Assembly: GCA_037178855.1 (NCBI GenBank)
Contig: JASJZC010000007.1
Coordinates: 1 to 64,000, forward strand
Reading direction: 5' to 3'
DNA from: Oscheius sp. JU75
Lineage: Eukaryota > Nematoda > Chromadorea > Rhabditida > Rhabditidae
DNA length: 64,000 nt
The notes below the pieces were generated by a model. The model searched no databases. It saw only the letters and a list, made by a program, of their open reading frames with translations, and was not told the DNA's origin. Positions 39,189 to 50,800 of the stretch are shown here, piece after piece; within the stretch, counting starts at the first letter, position 1, and every line of letters starts with the position of its first letter. A program made the position numbers and the translations under genes.

Positions 39189-39275
39189 AAGAGAGAATTC
39201 GAACCGAAAACCAGAAGTTTTTCAGCGGAGCGCTTAGGCACTGCACCACTTGGTCACTTGTGATGAAAGAAGCGC
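39189..39275 (-). repeat. tRNA-derived (SINE-like) fragment, left copy
   Basis: On the minus strand, TGGTGCAGTG fits the tRNA A-box and GGTTCGAATTC the B-box, about 45 nt apart, with partial stems and no full cloverleaf. I read it as a SINE head or tRNA pseudogene, not a functional tRNA. Mirrored at 44679-44765. Confidence 0.45.
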
Positions 39276-39524
39276 TGGATATCCCAGTCCATGAGCGCAA
39301 ATTCAACTCAAAATCTGGGGACGGGAAAAGCTCCAGAGGATCTCCAGGATGACTTTCGACTTCAGCGGCCATTTCTGACGAAGTGCAACGGCAACCTATC
39401 CAAGTTGCTGGCTGTTTTTGGCGGCCGTAAGGGTAGTTCCAGCATTCAGCAATTCCCAGTGCACCACTTCTTCGATATCTCAGAAAACACAGATTATAAT
39501 CGTCTTTTATGAGGGTTGGGTTTC

Positions 39525-40209
39525 ACATCAGGACTTCGTGTCTGCCCTGGACCCACTCATTGACGCTTCCCTTGAAAATCCTGCTAGCTCACGGGTAGTC
39601 TGCTGATTGTTCTCGTTCACGAGCTGCAGCAGCTTCGATTCATCAAAAGTTGTCCTTGGCTCATCTTCGACGCTTTCGTCTCCAGACTGAAAGCGATGAA
39701 ACCACATCTGGCATACCCTCGTGGACGTCATCCCTTGGCCATAAACATTGTTGATATCAGCCGCCGTTTGGGCTCCATTCGTGCCTTTGAGGAACTTATG
39801 TCGCAGATGGTCGGGTCGTAAAAGCGAAAAGACTTGTTGGTCCACCTGACTTTGGCTCATCTTCGACGCTTTGTCCCCTGACCGAAAGGGATGGAATCAC
39901 AACTGGCGTACTCTCGTAGACGTCGTCCTTGGCCATAAAGATCGTTGATATATGCCGCCGTTTGGGCTCTATTCGTGCTTTTGTGGAACTCATTAAACAT
40001 GACATATTGCAAATGGTAGGGTGGCAGGTCATCAATAGTCCGGATCTCAAGACAGAGAATAGAGAATAAGAAGAAGGGTAGTGGTGCCTTGCATGGTGGT
40101 GGTAGAGGACTGAGTGAGCAACACGAGGTGCTATAATCAATAGCTCGGCCGTTATCGAAACAAGGCAAAGGACATGTTTACAAGCGAAAAGGCTTATATG
40201 CCAACCCAA
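39525..40209 (-). mobile_element. mariner relic with tandem HTH fragments, left copy
   Basis: Mirror of 43745-44429. The outer end (40209) looks like a mariner inverted terminal repeat (TTGGGTTGGCATATAAG next to TA). Inside are two degraded copies of the transposase N-terminal helix-turn-helix, and no catalytic domain. See the right-arm entry. Confidence 0.7.
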
Positions 40210-40894
40210 TATATAAAGTTAGCCAAAAGTTAGAAAGTGGGATCAAATGACGCGAAATGGAAAAAAAAGAAAGCAACGAAAAGGAAACAGTATGAAGCAC
40301 AAAGTCAAACCCACGTCCTTCCTCAGAAGAATACAGATCTCTTTGTTTTTAGTAAAAGCTTTGCGTTCAAAATAGGTTCGAATTCGTTAAATGTTGGATC
40401 AATAGAGTTGAGTTGAGACGCACACTAGAAGATTTTGATTTTGTTTTTTATCCTAGACCACATGTTGTCAATTTGTTCATATTTTTATTCTGTAAACTAT
40501 TTTTTTTTAGCTGTGTTACCTATGATTCACTAAATCATATGTAAACTACTGTTGTTTAATATGGGTCAACAGGCTACCACCAGTGAAACAAACACTCTCT
40601 CAGTTCCAGTCTGGGCTTAAGATGGTCCCGAAAGCATGCAGTCGTTTCAGAAGCTCTTAAGAATGAGGTCGCAAAGCCTAAGGGCTAACACAGAAGAGAT
40701 GATAAGTTTCTTCATATTTGCTCTTTAATAAAGATAAGTTTCTAGGCCACCACCAGAGGGGAAGCAGAGGCGAGAGTGATAGCAAGCATTTTCAGTTTTT
40801 TTGTCTCGTTCTCAACTCAACTGATTCCGGATCTTCCATTGACGACACATTGGGCTCAATACATATGAGTCACTAAATCATGCGTGTTATTTGT
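40210..40894. other. unique telomere-proximal DNA (left)
   Basis: The last 685 nt before the telomere array. No satellite and no degenerate TTAGGC units. The word TCACTAAATCAT occurs twice (about 40528 and 40870). The final bases GTTATTTGTGG run directly into the pure repeat. Confidence 0.6.
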
Positions 40895-42227
40895 GGCTTA
40901 GGCTTAGGCTTAGGCTTAGGCTTAGGCTTAGGCTTAGGCTTAGGCTTAGGCTTAGGCTTAGGCTTAGGCTTAGGCTTAGGCTTAGGCTTAGGCTTAGGCT
41001 TAGGCTTAGGCTTAGGCTTAGGCTTAGGCTTAGGCTTAGGCTTAGGCTTAGGCTTAGGCTTAGGCTTAGGCTTAGGCTTAGGCTTAGGCTTAGGCTTAGG
41101 CTTAGGCTTAGGCTTAGGCTTAGGCTTAGGCTTAGGCTTAGGCTTAGGCTTAGGCTTAGGCTTAGGCTTAGGCTTAGGCTTAGGCTTAGGCTTAGGCTTA
41201 GGCTTAGGCTTAGGCTTAGGCTTAGGCTTAGGCTTAGGCTTAGGCTTAGGCTTAGGCTTAGGCTTAGGCTTAGGCTTAGGCTTAGGCTTAGGCTTAGGCT
41301 TAGGCTTAGGCTTAGGCTTAGGCTTAGGCTTAGGCTTAGGCTTAGGCTTAGGCTTAGGCTTAGGCTTAGGCTTAGGCTTAGGCTTAGGCTTAGGCTTAGG
41401 CTTAGGCTTAGGCTTAGGCTTAGGCTTAGGCTTAGGCTTAGGCTTAGGCTTAGGCTTAGGCTTAGGCTTAGGCTTAGGCTTAGGCTTAGGCTTAGGCTTA
41501 GGCTTAGGCTTAGGCTTAGGCTTAGGCTTAGGCTTAGGCTTAGGCTTAGGCTTAGGCTTAGGCTTAGGCTTAGGCTTAGGCTTAGGCTTAGGCTTAGGCT
41601 TAGGCTTAGGCTTAGGCTTAGGCTTAGGCTTAGGCTTAGGCTTAGGCTTAGGCTTAGGCTTAGGCTTAGGCTTAGGCTTAGGCTTAGGCTTAGGCTTAGG
41701 CTTAGGCTTAGGCTTAGGCTTAGGCTTAGGCTTAGGCTTAGGCTTAGGCTTAGGCTTAGGCTTAGGCTTAGGCTTAGGCTTAGGCTTAGGCTTAGGCTTA
41801 GGCTTAGGCTTAGGCTTAGGCTTAGGCTTAGGCTTAGGCTTAGGCTTAGGCTTAGGCTTAGGCTTAGGCTTAGGCTTAGGCTTAGGCTTAGGCTTAGGCT
41901 TAGGCTTAGGCTTAGGCTTAGGCTTAGGCTTAGGCTTAGGCTTAGGCTTAGGCTTAGGCTTAGGCTTAGGCTTAGGCTTAGGCTTAGGCTTAGGCTTAGG
42001 CTTAGGCTTAGGCTTAGGCTTAGGCTTAGGCTTAGGCTTAGGCTTAGGCTTAGGCTTAGGCTTAGGCTTAGGCTTAGGCTTAGGCTTAGGCTTAGGCTTA
42101 GGCTTAGGCTTAGGCTTAGGCTTAGGCTTAGGCTTAGGCTTAGGCTTAGGCTTAGGCTTAGGCTTAGGCTTAGGCTTAGGCTTAGGCTTAGGCTTAGGCT
42201 TAGGCTTAGGCTTAGGCTTAGGCTTAG
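40895..42227 (+). repeat. telomere array (TTAGGC)n, left
   Basis: 1333 nt of perfect TTAGGC, about 222 units, with no variant unit seen. The G-rich strand points 5' to 3' toward 42227, the orientation of an ordinary right chromosome end. The long Gly-Leu, Arg-Leu and Lys-Pro open frames across it are artefacts of the six-base period. Confidence 0.99.
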
Positions 42228-42234
42228 AGCCTAA
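42221..42234. other. head-to-head telomere junction
   Basis: The strand switch reads GGCTTAG-AGCCTAA. Written as a fold-back it is GGCT-TAG-AGCC: a stem with a three-base loop, with no inserted or foreign bases. Confidence 0.95.
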
Positions 42235-43059
42235 GCCTAAGCCTAAGCCTAAGCCTAAGCCTAAGCCTAAGCCTAAGCCTAAGCCTAAGCCTAAGCCTAA
42301 GCCTAAGCCTAAGCCTAAGCCTAAGCCTAAGCCTAAGCCTAAGCCTAAGCCTAAGCCTAAGCCTAAGCCTAAGCCTAAGCCTAAGCCTAAGCCTAAGCCT
42401 AAGCCTAAGCCTAAGCCTAAGCCTAAGCCTAAGCCTAAGCCTAAGCCTAAGCCTAAGCCTAAGCCTAAGCCTAAGCCTAAGCCTAAGCCTAAGCCTAAGC
42501 CTAAGCCTAAGCCTAAGCCTAAGCCTAAGCCTAAGCCTAAGCCTAAGCCTAAGCCTAAGCCTAAGCCTAAGCCTAAGCCTAAGCCTAAGCCTAAGCCTAA
42601 GCCTAAGCCTAAGCCTAAGCCTAAGCCTAAGCCTAAGCCTAAGCCTAAGCCTAAGCCTAAGCCTAAGCCTAAGCCTAAGCCTAAGCCTAAGCCTAAGCCT
42701 AAGCCTAAGCCTAAGCCTAAGCCTAAGCCTAAGCCTAAGCCTAAGCCTAAGCCTAAGCCTAAGCCTAAGCCTAAGCCTAAGCCTAAGCCTAAGCCTAAGC
42801 CTAAGCCTAAGCCTAAGCCTAAGCCTAAGCCTAAGCCTAAGCCTAAGCCTAAGCCTAAGCCTAAGCCTAAGCCTAAGCCTAAGCCTAAGCCTAAGCCTAA
42901 GCCTAAGCCTAAGCCTAAGCCTAAGCCTAAGCCTAAGCCTAAGCCTAAGCCTAAGCCTAAGCCTAAGCCTAAGCCTAAGCCTAAGCCTAAGCCTAAGCCT
43001 AAGCCTAAGCCTAAGCCTAAGCCTAAGCCTAAGCCTAAGCCTAAGCCTAAGCCTAAGCC
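42228..43059 (-). repeat. telomere array (GCCTAA)n, right
   Basis: 832 nt of perfect GCCTAA, about 139 units, the inverse of the left array. It is 501 nt shorter than its partner. It ends at AAGCC followed by the unique sequence ACAAATAAC. Confidence 0.99.
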
Positions 43060-43744
43060 ACAAATAACACGCATGATTTAGTGACTCATATGTATTGAGC
43101 CCAATGTGTCGTCAATGGAAGATCCGGAATCAGTTGAGTTGAGAACGAGACAAAAAAACTGAAAATGCTTGCTATCACTCTCGCCTCTGCTTCCCCTCTG
43201 GTGGTGGCCTAGAAACTTATCTTTATTAAAGAGCAAATATGAAGAAACTTATCATCTCTTCTGTGTTAGCCCTTAGGCTTTGCGACCTCATTCTTAAGAG
43301 CTTCTGAAACGACTGCATGCTTTCGGGACCATCTTAAGCCCAGACTGGAACTGAGAGAGTGTTTGTTTCACTGGTGGTAGCCTGTTGACCCATATTAAAC
43401 AACAGTAGTTTACATATGATTTAGTGAATCATAGGTAACACAGCTAAAAAAAAATAGTTTACAGAATAAAAATATGAACAAATTGACAACATGTGGTCTA
43501 GGATAAAAAACAAAATCAAAATCTTCTAGTGTGCGTCTCAACTCAACTCTATTGATCCAACATTTAACGAATTCGAACCTATTTTGAACGCAAAGCTTTT
43601 ACTAAAAACAAAGAGATCTGTATTCTTCTGAGGAAGGACGTGGGTTTGACTTTGTGCTTCATACTGTTTCCTTTTCGTTGCTTTCTTTTTTTTCCATTTC
43701 GCGTCATTTGATCCCACTTTCTAACTTTTGGCTAACTTTATATA
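43060..43744. other. unique telomere-proximal DNA (right)
   Basis: Mirror of 40210-40894. The 155 nt nearest the array were compared base by base with the left arm and are identical. No gene. Confidence 0.6.
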
Positions 43745-44429
43745 TTGGGTTGGCATATAAGCCTTTTCGCTTGTAAACATGTCCTTTGCCTTGTTTCGAT
43801 AACGGCCGAGCTATTGATTATAGCACCTCGTGTTGCTCACTCAGTCCTCTACCACCACCATGCAAGGCACCACTACCCTTCTTCTTATTCTCTATTCTCT
43901 GTCTTGAGATCCGGACTATTGATGACCTGCCACCCTACCATTTGCAATATGTCATGTTTAATGAGTTCCACAAAAGCACGAATAGAGCCCAAACGGCGGC
44001 ATATATCAACGATCTTTATGGCCAAGGACGACGTCTACGAGAGTACGCCAGTTGTGATTCCATCCCTTTCGGTCAGGGGACAAAGCGTCGAAGATGAGCC
44101 AAAGTCAGGTGGACCAACAAGTCTTTTCGCTTTTACGACCCGACCATCTGCGACATAAGTTCCTCAAAGGCACGAATGGAGCCCAAACGGCGGCTGATAT
44201 CAACAATGTTTATGGCCAAGGGATGACGTCCACGAGGGTATGCCAGATGTGGTTTCATCGCTTTCAGTCTGGAGACGAAAGCGTCGAAGATGAGCCAAGG
44301 ACAACTTTTGATGAATCGAAGCTGCTGCAGCTCGTGAACGAGAACAATCAGCAGACTACCCGTGAGCTAGCAGGATTTTCAAGGGAAGCGTCAATGAGTG
44401 GGTCCAGGGCAGACACGAAGTCCTGATGT
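43745..44429 (+). mobile_element. mariner relic with tandem HTH fragments, right copy
   Basis: It begins at a TA with TTGGGTTGGCATATAAG, similar to mariner terminal repeats. Then come two tandem copies, period about 194 nt, of the mariner transposase N-terminal domain. Unit 1 (about 43930-44110) has NRAQTAAYINDLYGQG, then after a frame change SVEDEPKSGGPT. Unit 2 (about 44120-44360) has NGAQTAADINNVYGQG, VCQMWFHRFQSGDESVEDEP and QQTTRELAGFS. No DDD catalytic domain follows, and I found no second terminal repeat. It is a dead, internally duplicated fragment. Confidence 0.7.
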
Positions 44430-45245
44430 GAAACCCAACCCTCATAAAAGACGATTATAATCTGTGTTTTCTGAGATATCGAAGAAGTGGTGCACTGGGA
44501 ATTGCTGAATGCTGGAACTACCCTTACGGCCGCCAAAAACAGCCAGCAACTTGGATAGGTTGCCGTTGCACTTCGTCAGAAATGGCCGCTGAAGTCGAAA
44601 GTCATCCTGGAGATCCTCTGGAGCTTTTCCCGTCCCCAGATTTTGAGTTGAATTTGCGCTCATGGACTGGGATATCCAGCGCTTCTTTCATCACAAGTGA
44701 CCAAGTGGTGCAGTGCCTAAGCGCTCCGCTGAAAAACTTCTGGTTTTCGGTTCGAATTCTCTCTTCGGAAAACGTTTTTATTTACTCATTTCAGAAGTAT
44801 TTAGTTTCTATCATTGCTTTTTTTTACTGCTTAAAGTTGGAAAATCTTTATAGTCGACCCTTTTTGAGTTGTTCTAAAGCTCTCGAGTGTTGCGAGTAGA
44901 TTATGTGTGCTTGCGAACTGTGTTTGTGATTTAATTTTTGTTTGCTTTCATTTCCTCGTTGTTTGCAATTTCATTTGCTCGTTTCTTGTTTTCTCAAACG
45001 TTCTTCTACCCCGAGATAGCATCTAAATATGTTGACCATGCCCTGAGGGCAGAATCGTAAGAAAGCCGATGTATACCGACTGGTAAGATTTGAAACACTA
45101 ATATTACAAGCACTCTTCTGATAAATACCTACAGCTATGAGGAATAATTATTAGCTCCAGCGCTGGGCACCTGACCCTTCTCTCGTTTCTAGGGCAACAT
45201 GACAGCGACCGAGCTCGGCCACATTTGCACCAGATCTCTGTTTAC
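44430..45245. other. upstream of TMEM145-like gene (right arm), tRNA-like fragment
   Basis: Contains the tRNA-like fragment at 44679-44765 and the presumed promoter of the gene starting at 45246. No coding sequence recognised. Confidence 0.4.
44679..44765 (+). repeat. tRNA-derived (SINE-like) fragment, right copy
   Basis: Mirror of 39189-39275, with A-box-like TGGTGCAGTG and B-box GGTTCGAATTC on the plus strand. Confidence 0.45.
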
Positions 45246-47850
45246 ATGAAGTTACTTTTTCTTCTTCTTGTATTTTTCCAAGAAACAGGAGGAAAAGTCA
45301 GTGAAGGAAGCATCGATACATTTTCAGTAGTAACTAGCATTTTCCTTGTTATCTAATGCTTTAGGATTTCATATTTTTGGACAGATTTTGTTTCGATTCG
45401 GACACAGGTCATTTGGAATATTTTATCCGCTATCCCACGGTTTGAATACGTTTTCCTGTAATAAATTTTAGTCACATCCTCCTCCAAGCCTGCTTCTTTA
45501 CTACGACACTCCGGAGCAATGGTATCACGCGTACGTCGACCTCGACTCTTGTCCTGAGCGCGTTAATATTTTGAAGACAAGTAAGGATGGGCGTAATGGA
45601 ATTGTAAGTTATTCGGTATATTTTCTTAGAGCTTTTTAAAGATTCGTCTCTTCCCTTTCGGACAAAACATCAACTCTGGAAACAAGTGCATTTACCAAAA
45701 AGGGCCTCCTAACTCCACCTATCAAATAGTCGAATGCTCGGGAGTCCAAACTTTTTGGTAGGTCTTAAATCAGAGTTAGGTACGTCGAACGAACACTTAC
45801 AACATGGCCCTTCACAAATTCCCGTCTTCACTTGTCCAAAAAACTTCCACGGATCAACTTATTTTTCCCATCCACGTTCTTCTTCTCTGGCTATCATTCT
45901 TTGACGCCTTTCCACTGCTGATTTTGCTTTTGGCGATAAAGAAGATTGCAGAATTCAGAGACGTTGAGACATAACTGACATTTGAGCGTTGAAAACTTCT
46001 TAAAAGGGTTTGACTTTGGGTAATTAGGCAATATTCGTTCTTTTCGGTTCGTGATTGGTACAACCTCAAAAAAATTTGGGGTCTTCGGTTAGAGTTCACA
46101 ACTTCTCCAAAAAATTATTGTCTGTACATAAGTTTATAGCACACTAACCAGATCCACCATAAGGTAACAGTTGTGTTTGCAGCTTGATGTACCTATTCAA
46201 AATATTAGAAAACATTGTGAGTCTTTGCTTGATTTCAGGGCATCTCGCTCCAGATGGTGGTTCATGGCCATTTCGACATGCGACGAAGAGCCAACAGAAT
46301 TTGAAGGAACTAGGCTTGATTACAAGCTAGTAATGATGAATGGAAATCCTTCTGACATTTTCACGTACCAGTTTAGCTTCGATCAACGATGTGAGCAACA
46401 CATTTCCCCCCTTGAAAACAACATATTAAGACATGCTCCTGATTACTGTGATCTTTGGCTGTGTTGACGGAGCTCTCTTTTTGGCTGCATACATTGTCGG
46501 CTGTAATTTAAGTTTTCAGACCGGAGTAGAAATCAAATTCAGATCAACTAACTCAGAGACGTCTCCATCACAGTGTGTTTAGAATCTTCACTCATTGCAT
46601 TCTCGCAAAATGCATCGCTCTCGTTTGCTACCTGATTCATTATTTCATCTTTGCTGTCAACGGAGTTGGAATGCCTACACTAGAAGTTTGCGCACAGTCA
46701 ATAACGTGAGTTTGAAACAATGTCTGCTAATGACAGTATTTCACATTTTGTTCAGCGTTCCTTGATTCATTAAAGATGAAAGTAATAAACAAACATTTTG
46801 ATAGGTGTTTCAGTTGTCTTCTTAAAAAGTGGTAAATGAAAGCAGTCTGTGTGTGAAAATAAAATCATAAACTCAACGAAGCCAGTTTTGAGTTATGTTT
46901 GAAACCATTTACTTTTTCCTGCTTCAAAAAGGAACATTTTCAGCTACGGTACAGAGATAATGTTTCTGCTTATGTTGCTGGTTCTCTCTCGTGGTCTCAA
47001 CATTATTAAAATGAAGCTTTCCAAAGTAGGTATTTGTTATTGCTTCTATATGTTGTTCCAGGCTGAATTGTTTGTTATTGCTATATACACGATTGTCCTC
47101 TGCTGTACATATTTTGCCCTCCATGTATGGCAAGTTCAGGTATGGCGGTTTTTTGTCGCAGCAATCATGTCCCATTTAGGGTTTCGATCCTGCTCTTGTC
47201 TATTTTTATTCGGAATCTCTGCCTGGAAAAATAATCGCTTGTATGAAGATGGTGGCTTGCGGTTTTGTCCTGATCAGCTGCCTGATGACCATGAAGGAGG
47301 CCCCTGCAAAACGCTGGTTCTACACGGCTCTGATAATTTTCTACACTCCTTGGTACAGTATTCAATAGCTTAGAAGTTTGGCATTTTATTCAGACAGTAA
47401 ACTTATCTCATCTAGACTCTCTCATTCAATAGATCCAAGAAAGTTTGACTGTCCTTTTCCAGGTTCTTCGGATCTCCGGTGGTAATAATAATCTCAAACT
47501 ATGTCATCGACAACTGGGTACGAGAAGAGGTCGTCTACTTGGTGGACAATGCGCTAACTCTTTACGGCTACCTCATCTTTCTCGTACGTTTCCTGAAGAA
47601 AAATTCACCATCATTTACAGTACCTTTCTTGGCCGAGCCAGGCGAACAAGAATTTCCCGTTCCACATCCGAACGACGCAAGTTGCGGACAGTTTTGACCC
47701 CCAAGTCAACTATGTGAGTAGTGAGACTAAATGATAACAGAACGATCATAGGCTGCATCTGATGAAAATGAGACAAAGCCGAAGACCATCTCAACTAAGA
47801 ACTTCTTTGCTATTACTCCGCCAAATCAGGGAGAGACGGTTCAATCGTAG
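45246..47850 (+). CDS. TMEM145/GPR180-family seven-helix protein, right-arm copy (intact)
   Basis: Receptor-like membrane protein of the GPCR-rhodopsin-like family that includes TMEM145 and GPR180; the ligand is unknown. Exon 1 (45246-45326) is a signal peptide, MKLLFLLLVFFQETGG. Exons at 45365, 45472 and 45642 encode the luminal domain (FLDRFCFDSD, LEYFIRYPT, LLLYYDTPEQWYH, Cys pairs). The exon at 46239 has the family hallmark SRSRWWFMAISTCDEE, then LDYKLVMMNGN. Membrane helices follow in exons from 46431 (LLITVIFGCVDGALFLAAYI), 46560 (CIALVCYLIHYFIFAVNGVG), 46944, 47062, 47180 and 47463 (VVIIISNYVIDNW). The tail has SQANKNFPFHIRTTQ, matching the conserved NKNFPYHVRT of TMEM145, and ends GETVQS with TAG at 47848-47850. 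Splice phases agree throughout the parts I checked. It begins about 2.2 kb from the telomere array and runs away from it, toward CtBP. Confidence 0.88.
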
Positions 47851-50800
47851 AGATTCTATGAAGCTGATGTATCTTGTTAATGTACTAATATGTTTTTGGT
47901 AAAAGTTATTTTTTAGCAATACTAAGCAAGTTTTTGCTGCAAGGTCGGCACAGCAGAGACGCGCGGGCAATTTAAAATATGTAGATGGTACGTTTCAAAA
48001 ATGTAAGTGCCAAGATGTTGATAATTGTTTGTTTCGACCACCTGAATTTAGACTAGTGTTCAGAAGAAACACTTGTACTGGTTACATTTTTAAAAACTCC
48101 AAACTCAAAAACGTTTTTTGATTACTTTCTTAAACGGATAAAAGGATATTTGGAAACTGATCGTGATTGATTTTCCATTTCACGTGCTGCGTTTGACTGT
48201 CATGAATTGCATGTTTCGAGGCCATCCTGTCTCCACTCGCTGACCTTCACCGTAATGATTCCGATTTCACTTTTCCCGCTTAGTATTTTCTCTCTGTCAA
48301 TATTTCATAAATGTCATCAAAAAAATATCCAGAAGTTCTTTTGAAACTGATATCCACCGTTTCTTCGTTCGTCTGGAATCTAACAAATATCTTTTTTTTA
48401 AGAAGATAGAGTTGGGCTCCGTTCTTTCTTTTCCTAAAACTTTTATCAGTGCACTCTATCTTCTTCTAAAAACGCGCCTTCTTATCAATCTCATAACTGC
48501 TGTGTCTTCTGTGAAACTAGCCCAAATTGCAGACTATTTGCTTGAACACTCACCGTCTCCAACAATGTAAGTCTTTATCAAGCGTTTTATAAATTAATCG
48601 CTGCTAAAAGTTGCTCTCGGGGAGCCGCGTGTCCTAGCAAGTGGTAGCTTTGGAAGAACGGGGTATCATCTTTCCCTCCCAATCCTCCCCCTACACCTGA
48701 CTCGTTGGCCCCCTCTTGCTCAGTTTCGGGAACATCCTTCAGCTCGACATTGTTGTCATTTTACATTTGTCTCGTGTCACTGTTTTCTTCACACAACTTT
48801 TTGAAGACTTACTGCATACGATGTAAGTCATTGAAGCGCTATGGTTTCTCTGTTTCCGTTTACATGTATGTTTGTCAGGGGATTCGAACCAAAGACACCA
48901 AATCGAGAGTTATTGGGGATTCAGTTGACTAGACAGTTGTCACTAGAAGGTAGGCACTGGAACAGTTAACGTAGCAGTTCCTCAACTGAGATGGTTTATA
49001 AGAGAACGGGTTGACTGGAACAGCTTAGCAGTAACATGTCAGTAAGCATCTTGTCAGCTCTAGGCAAGCCAACTTGGAGAATACTGTTCTTCCAAGCTGG
49101 AACTTATTCAAAAACTTTACCCATAGCCTCTTTCAAAAACATGGCTGCGCAAGCAGCCGCAGGTTACTGGTATGCTACTAGGCTTATTAAGTGATAATAT
49201 CCATGTAGGTATGCCAACTTCACAAAAGCTAAAAAAAAATTGGAACAAAAGACTGCTAAATTAGAACAAAGCCTAACAACTTTTAAGATTGTCGAACAGA
49301 GATCCATTTCACTTATTGCGCTTGTCTTGGCAGAGAAAAAACGTCGTTGATAGCTTTCTCTTTTTGGACGGGTGTTATTGTAAGCTCGAAGTGTGTTAGA
49401 GCACCACATTTCAACTTAAAGAATTCTCATTGTTTTCGGCAATGTGTCGATCATATAACGTTGTCAAAGATACATTGAAATTTTTTTTTGCACTTTCAAG
49501 CGCATAGCCATTAATGCTTGAACTTTGCGGTTTTGCCTTTGAAAGCATTACATGGTAAAACTACGATTCCAAACAGCGCATATTTCAGTTTCAGAGCACA
49601 TTTGCTGAAGGACCAACATTTTCGAAACTTTGAGGTACATTTTTAAAACTACGATTTATTACCGACCATTCTTCAGTGAAACTGACTAAAAGGTTCTATT
49701 CCATGTGTGAAAGTTGCCTTTCTAACTCTTTCTGAGAGGCTGACCATCGGCTTATCCGCTGTTTTAATTAGGTGCGATTTGAGATACGCTTGGCTGAGCC
49801 TGACTGAAGATTTTGGTGGCACTTTTTAATCTTTTCTTGACTTTAATATGATTCAGTGCCGAGACTTGGGCTCTGAGCAAGAACTTAAAGATGTTGTATG
49901 GTCACGTACAATTAACCCACGTTTGAAGCTGTGCTAAATGGTTGAAAAATATGTTGTCTAATATGTTGTTTAGATTTGGAAAGATGAAAAGAGAAGTATT
50001 ATGTGTAACTATGGTGGAAGCCGTAGTCTTAATCTGAGCCTACCAGATATGTCTGGCTCTAAAACACGTTTTCTTCTCTGTTCCTCGTCCATTCGGCAAT
50101 TGTAATGATTCTCTCACACCTGGCTCCAAGCTCAAGTTTCGCTGAAGGCACCCAACTGTCTTCTCCGCTCTTCACGAAATATTGTCGAGTCGGAAGAAGC
50201 GTCTAATTGGTTGGATGGGCTCGGGCTCATTCGCGGCTCCTTCTACTCCAATTTCACAGTAACTTGTCACCGACTGGGCCGGGTTAATGAGCGTACTCTC
50301 TCTCTCTCTCCCGTTTGCCAATTAACAACCCGCCTTCTTTCCGGCTGCCACCATTGAGACTTGGTAACCTCTTGACTCATCCGGTCCCCGGGGGCAAGCT
50401 TTAATAGGGTTCGACTCGTTTGATACGTTTTTACAAATGAATTTCGCCTTCTAACTTGATGTGTTCACACAGTCAACCATTGTAGCGTTGAGTTTTCATC
50501 ACTCCAGGTGAACGCCCTCATCTAATGATTTTTTTTTTTTACTTTTATACATTTCACTATTATTGTTCCTCACTCTCTTTAGTTTATTATGAAATCAGCT
50601 CACCCTCACAGCGATATGTAAAAATATTGGTTCTCTTGTAAAAATGGACTGATCAAAATTAATAAGCTTTCATCACAGAAACCGAGGTACTGCCTTAATA
50701 AATTAAACGAAGAAGAGTAACTGTATGTTACAAAAGCAAAATGTGTTTCTTTTGAGGACTGCCGAGCGTACAGAGAAATTATTTCGGCCCATAGTTTAAT

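Noticed and set aside
40873-43081. 733-codon open frames of Gly-Leu, Arg-Leu and Lys-Pro repeats on both strands
   Set aside because: These are forced by the six-base telomere period, which has no stop codon in any frame, and are not genes.
50375-50425. GGGTTCGACTCG word resembling a tRNA B-box
   Set aside because: Could not fold the upstream sequence into a tRNA, and no convincing A-box was found.
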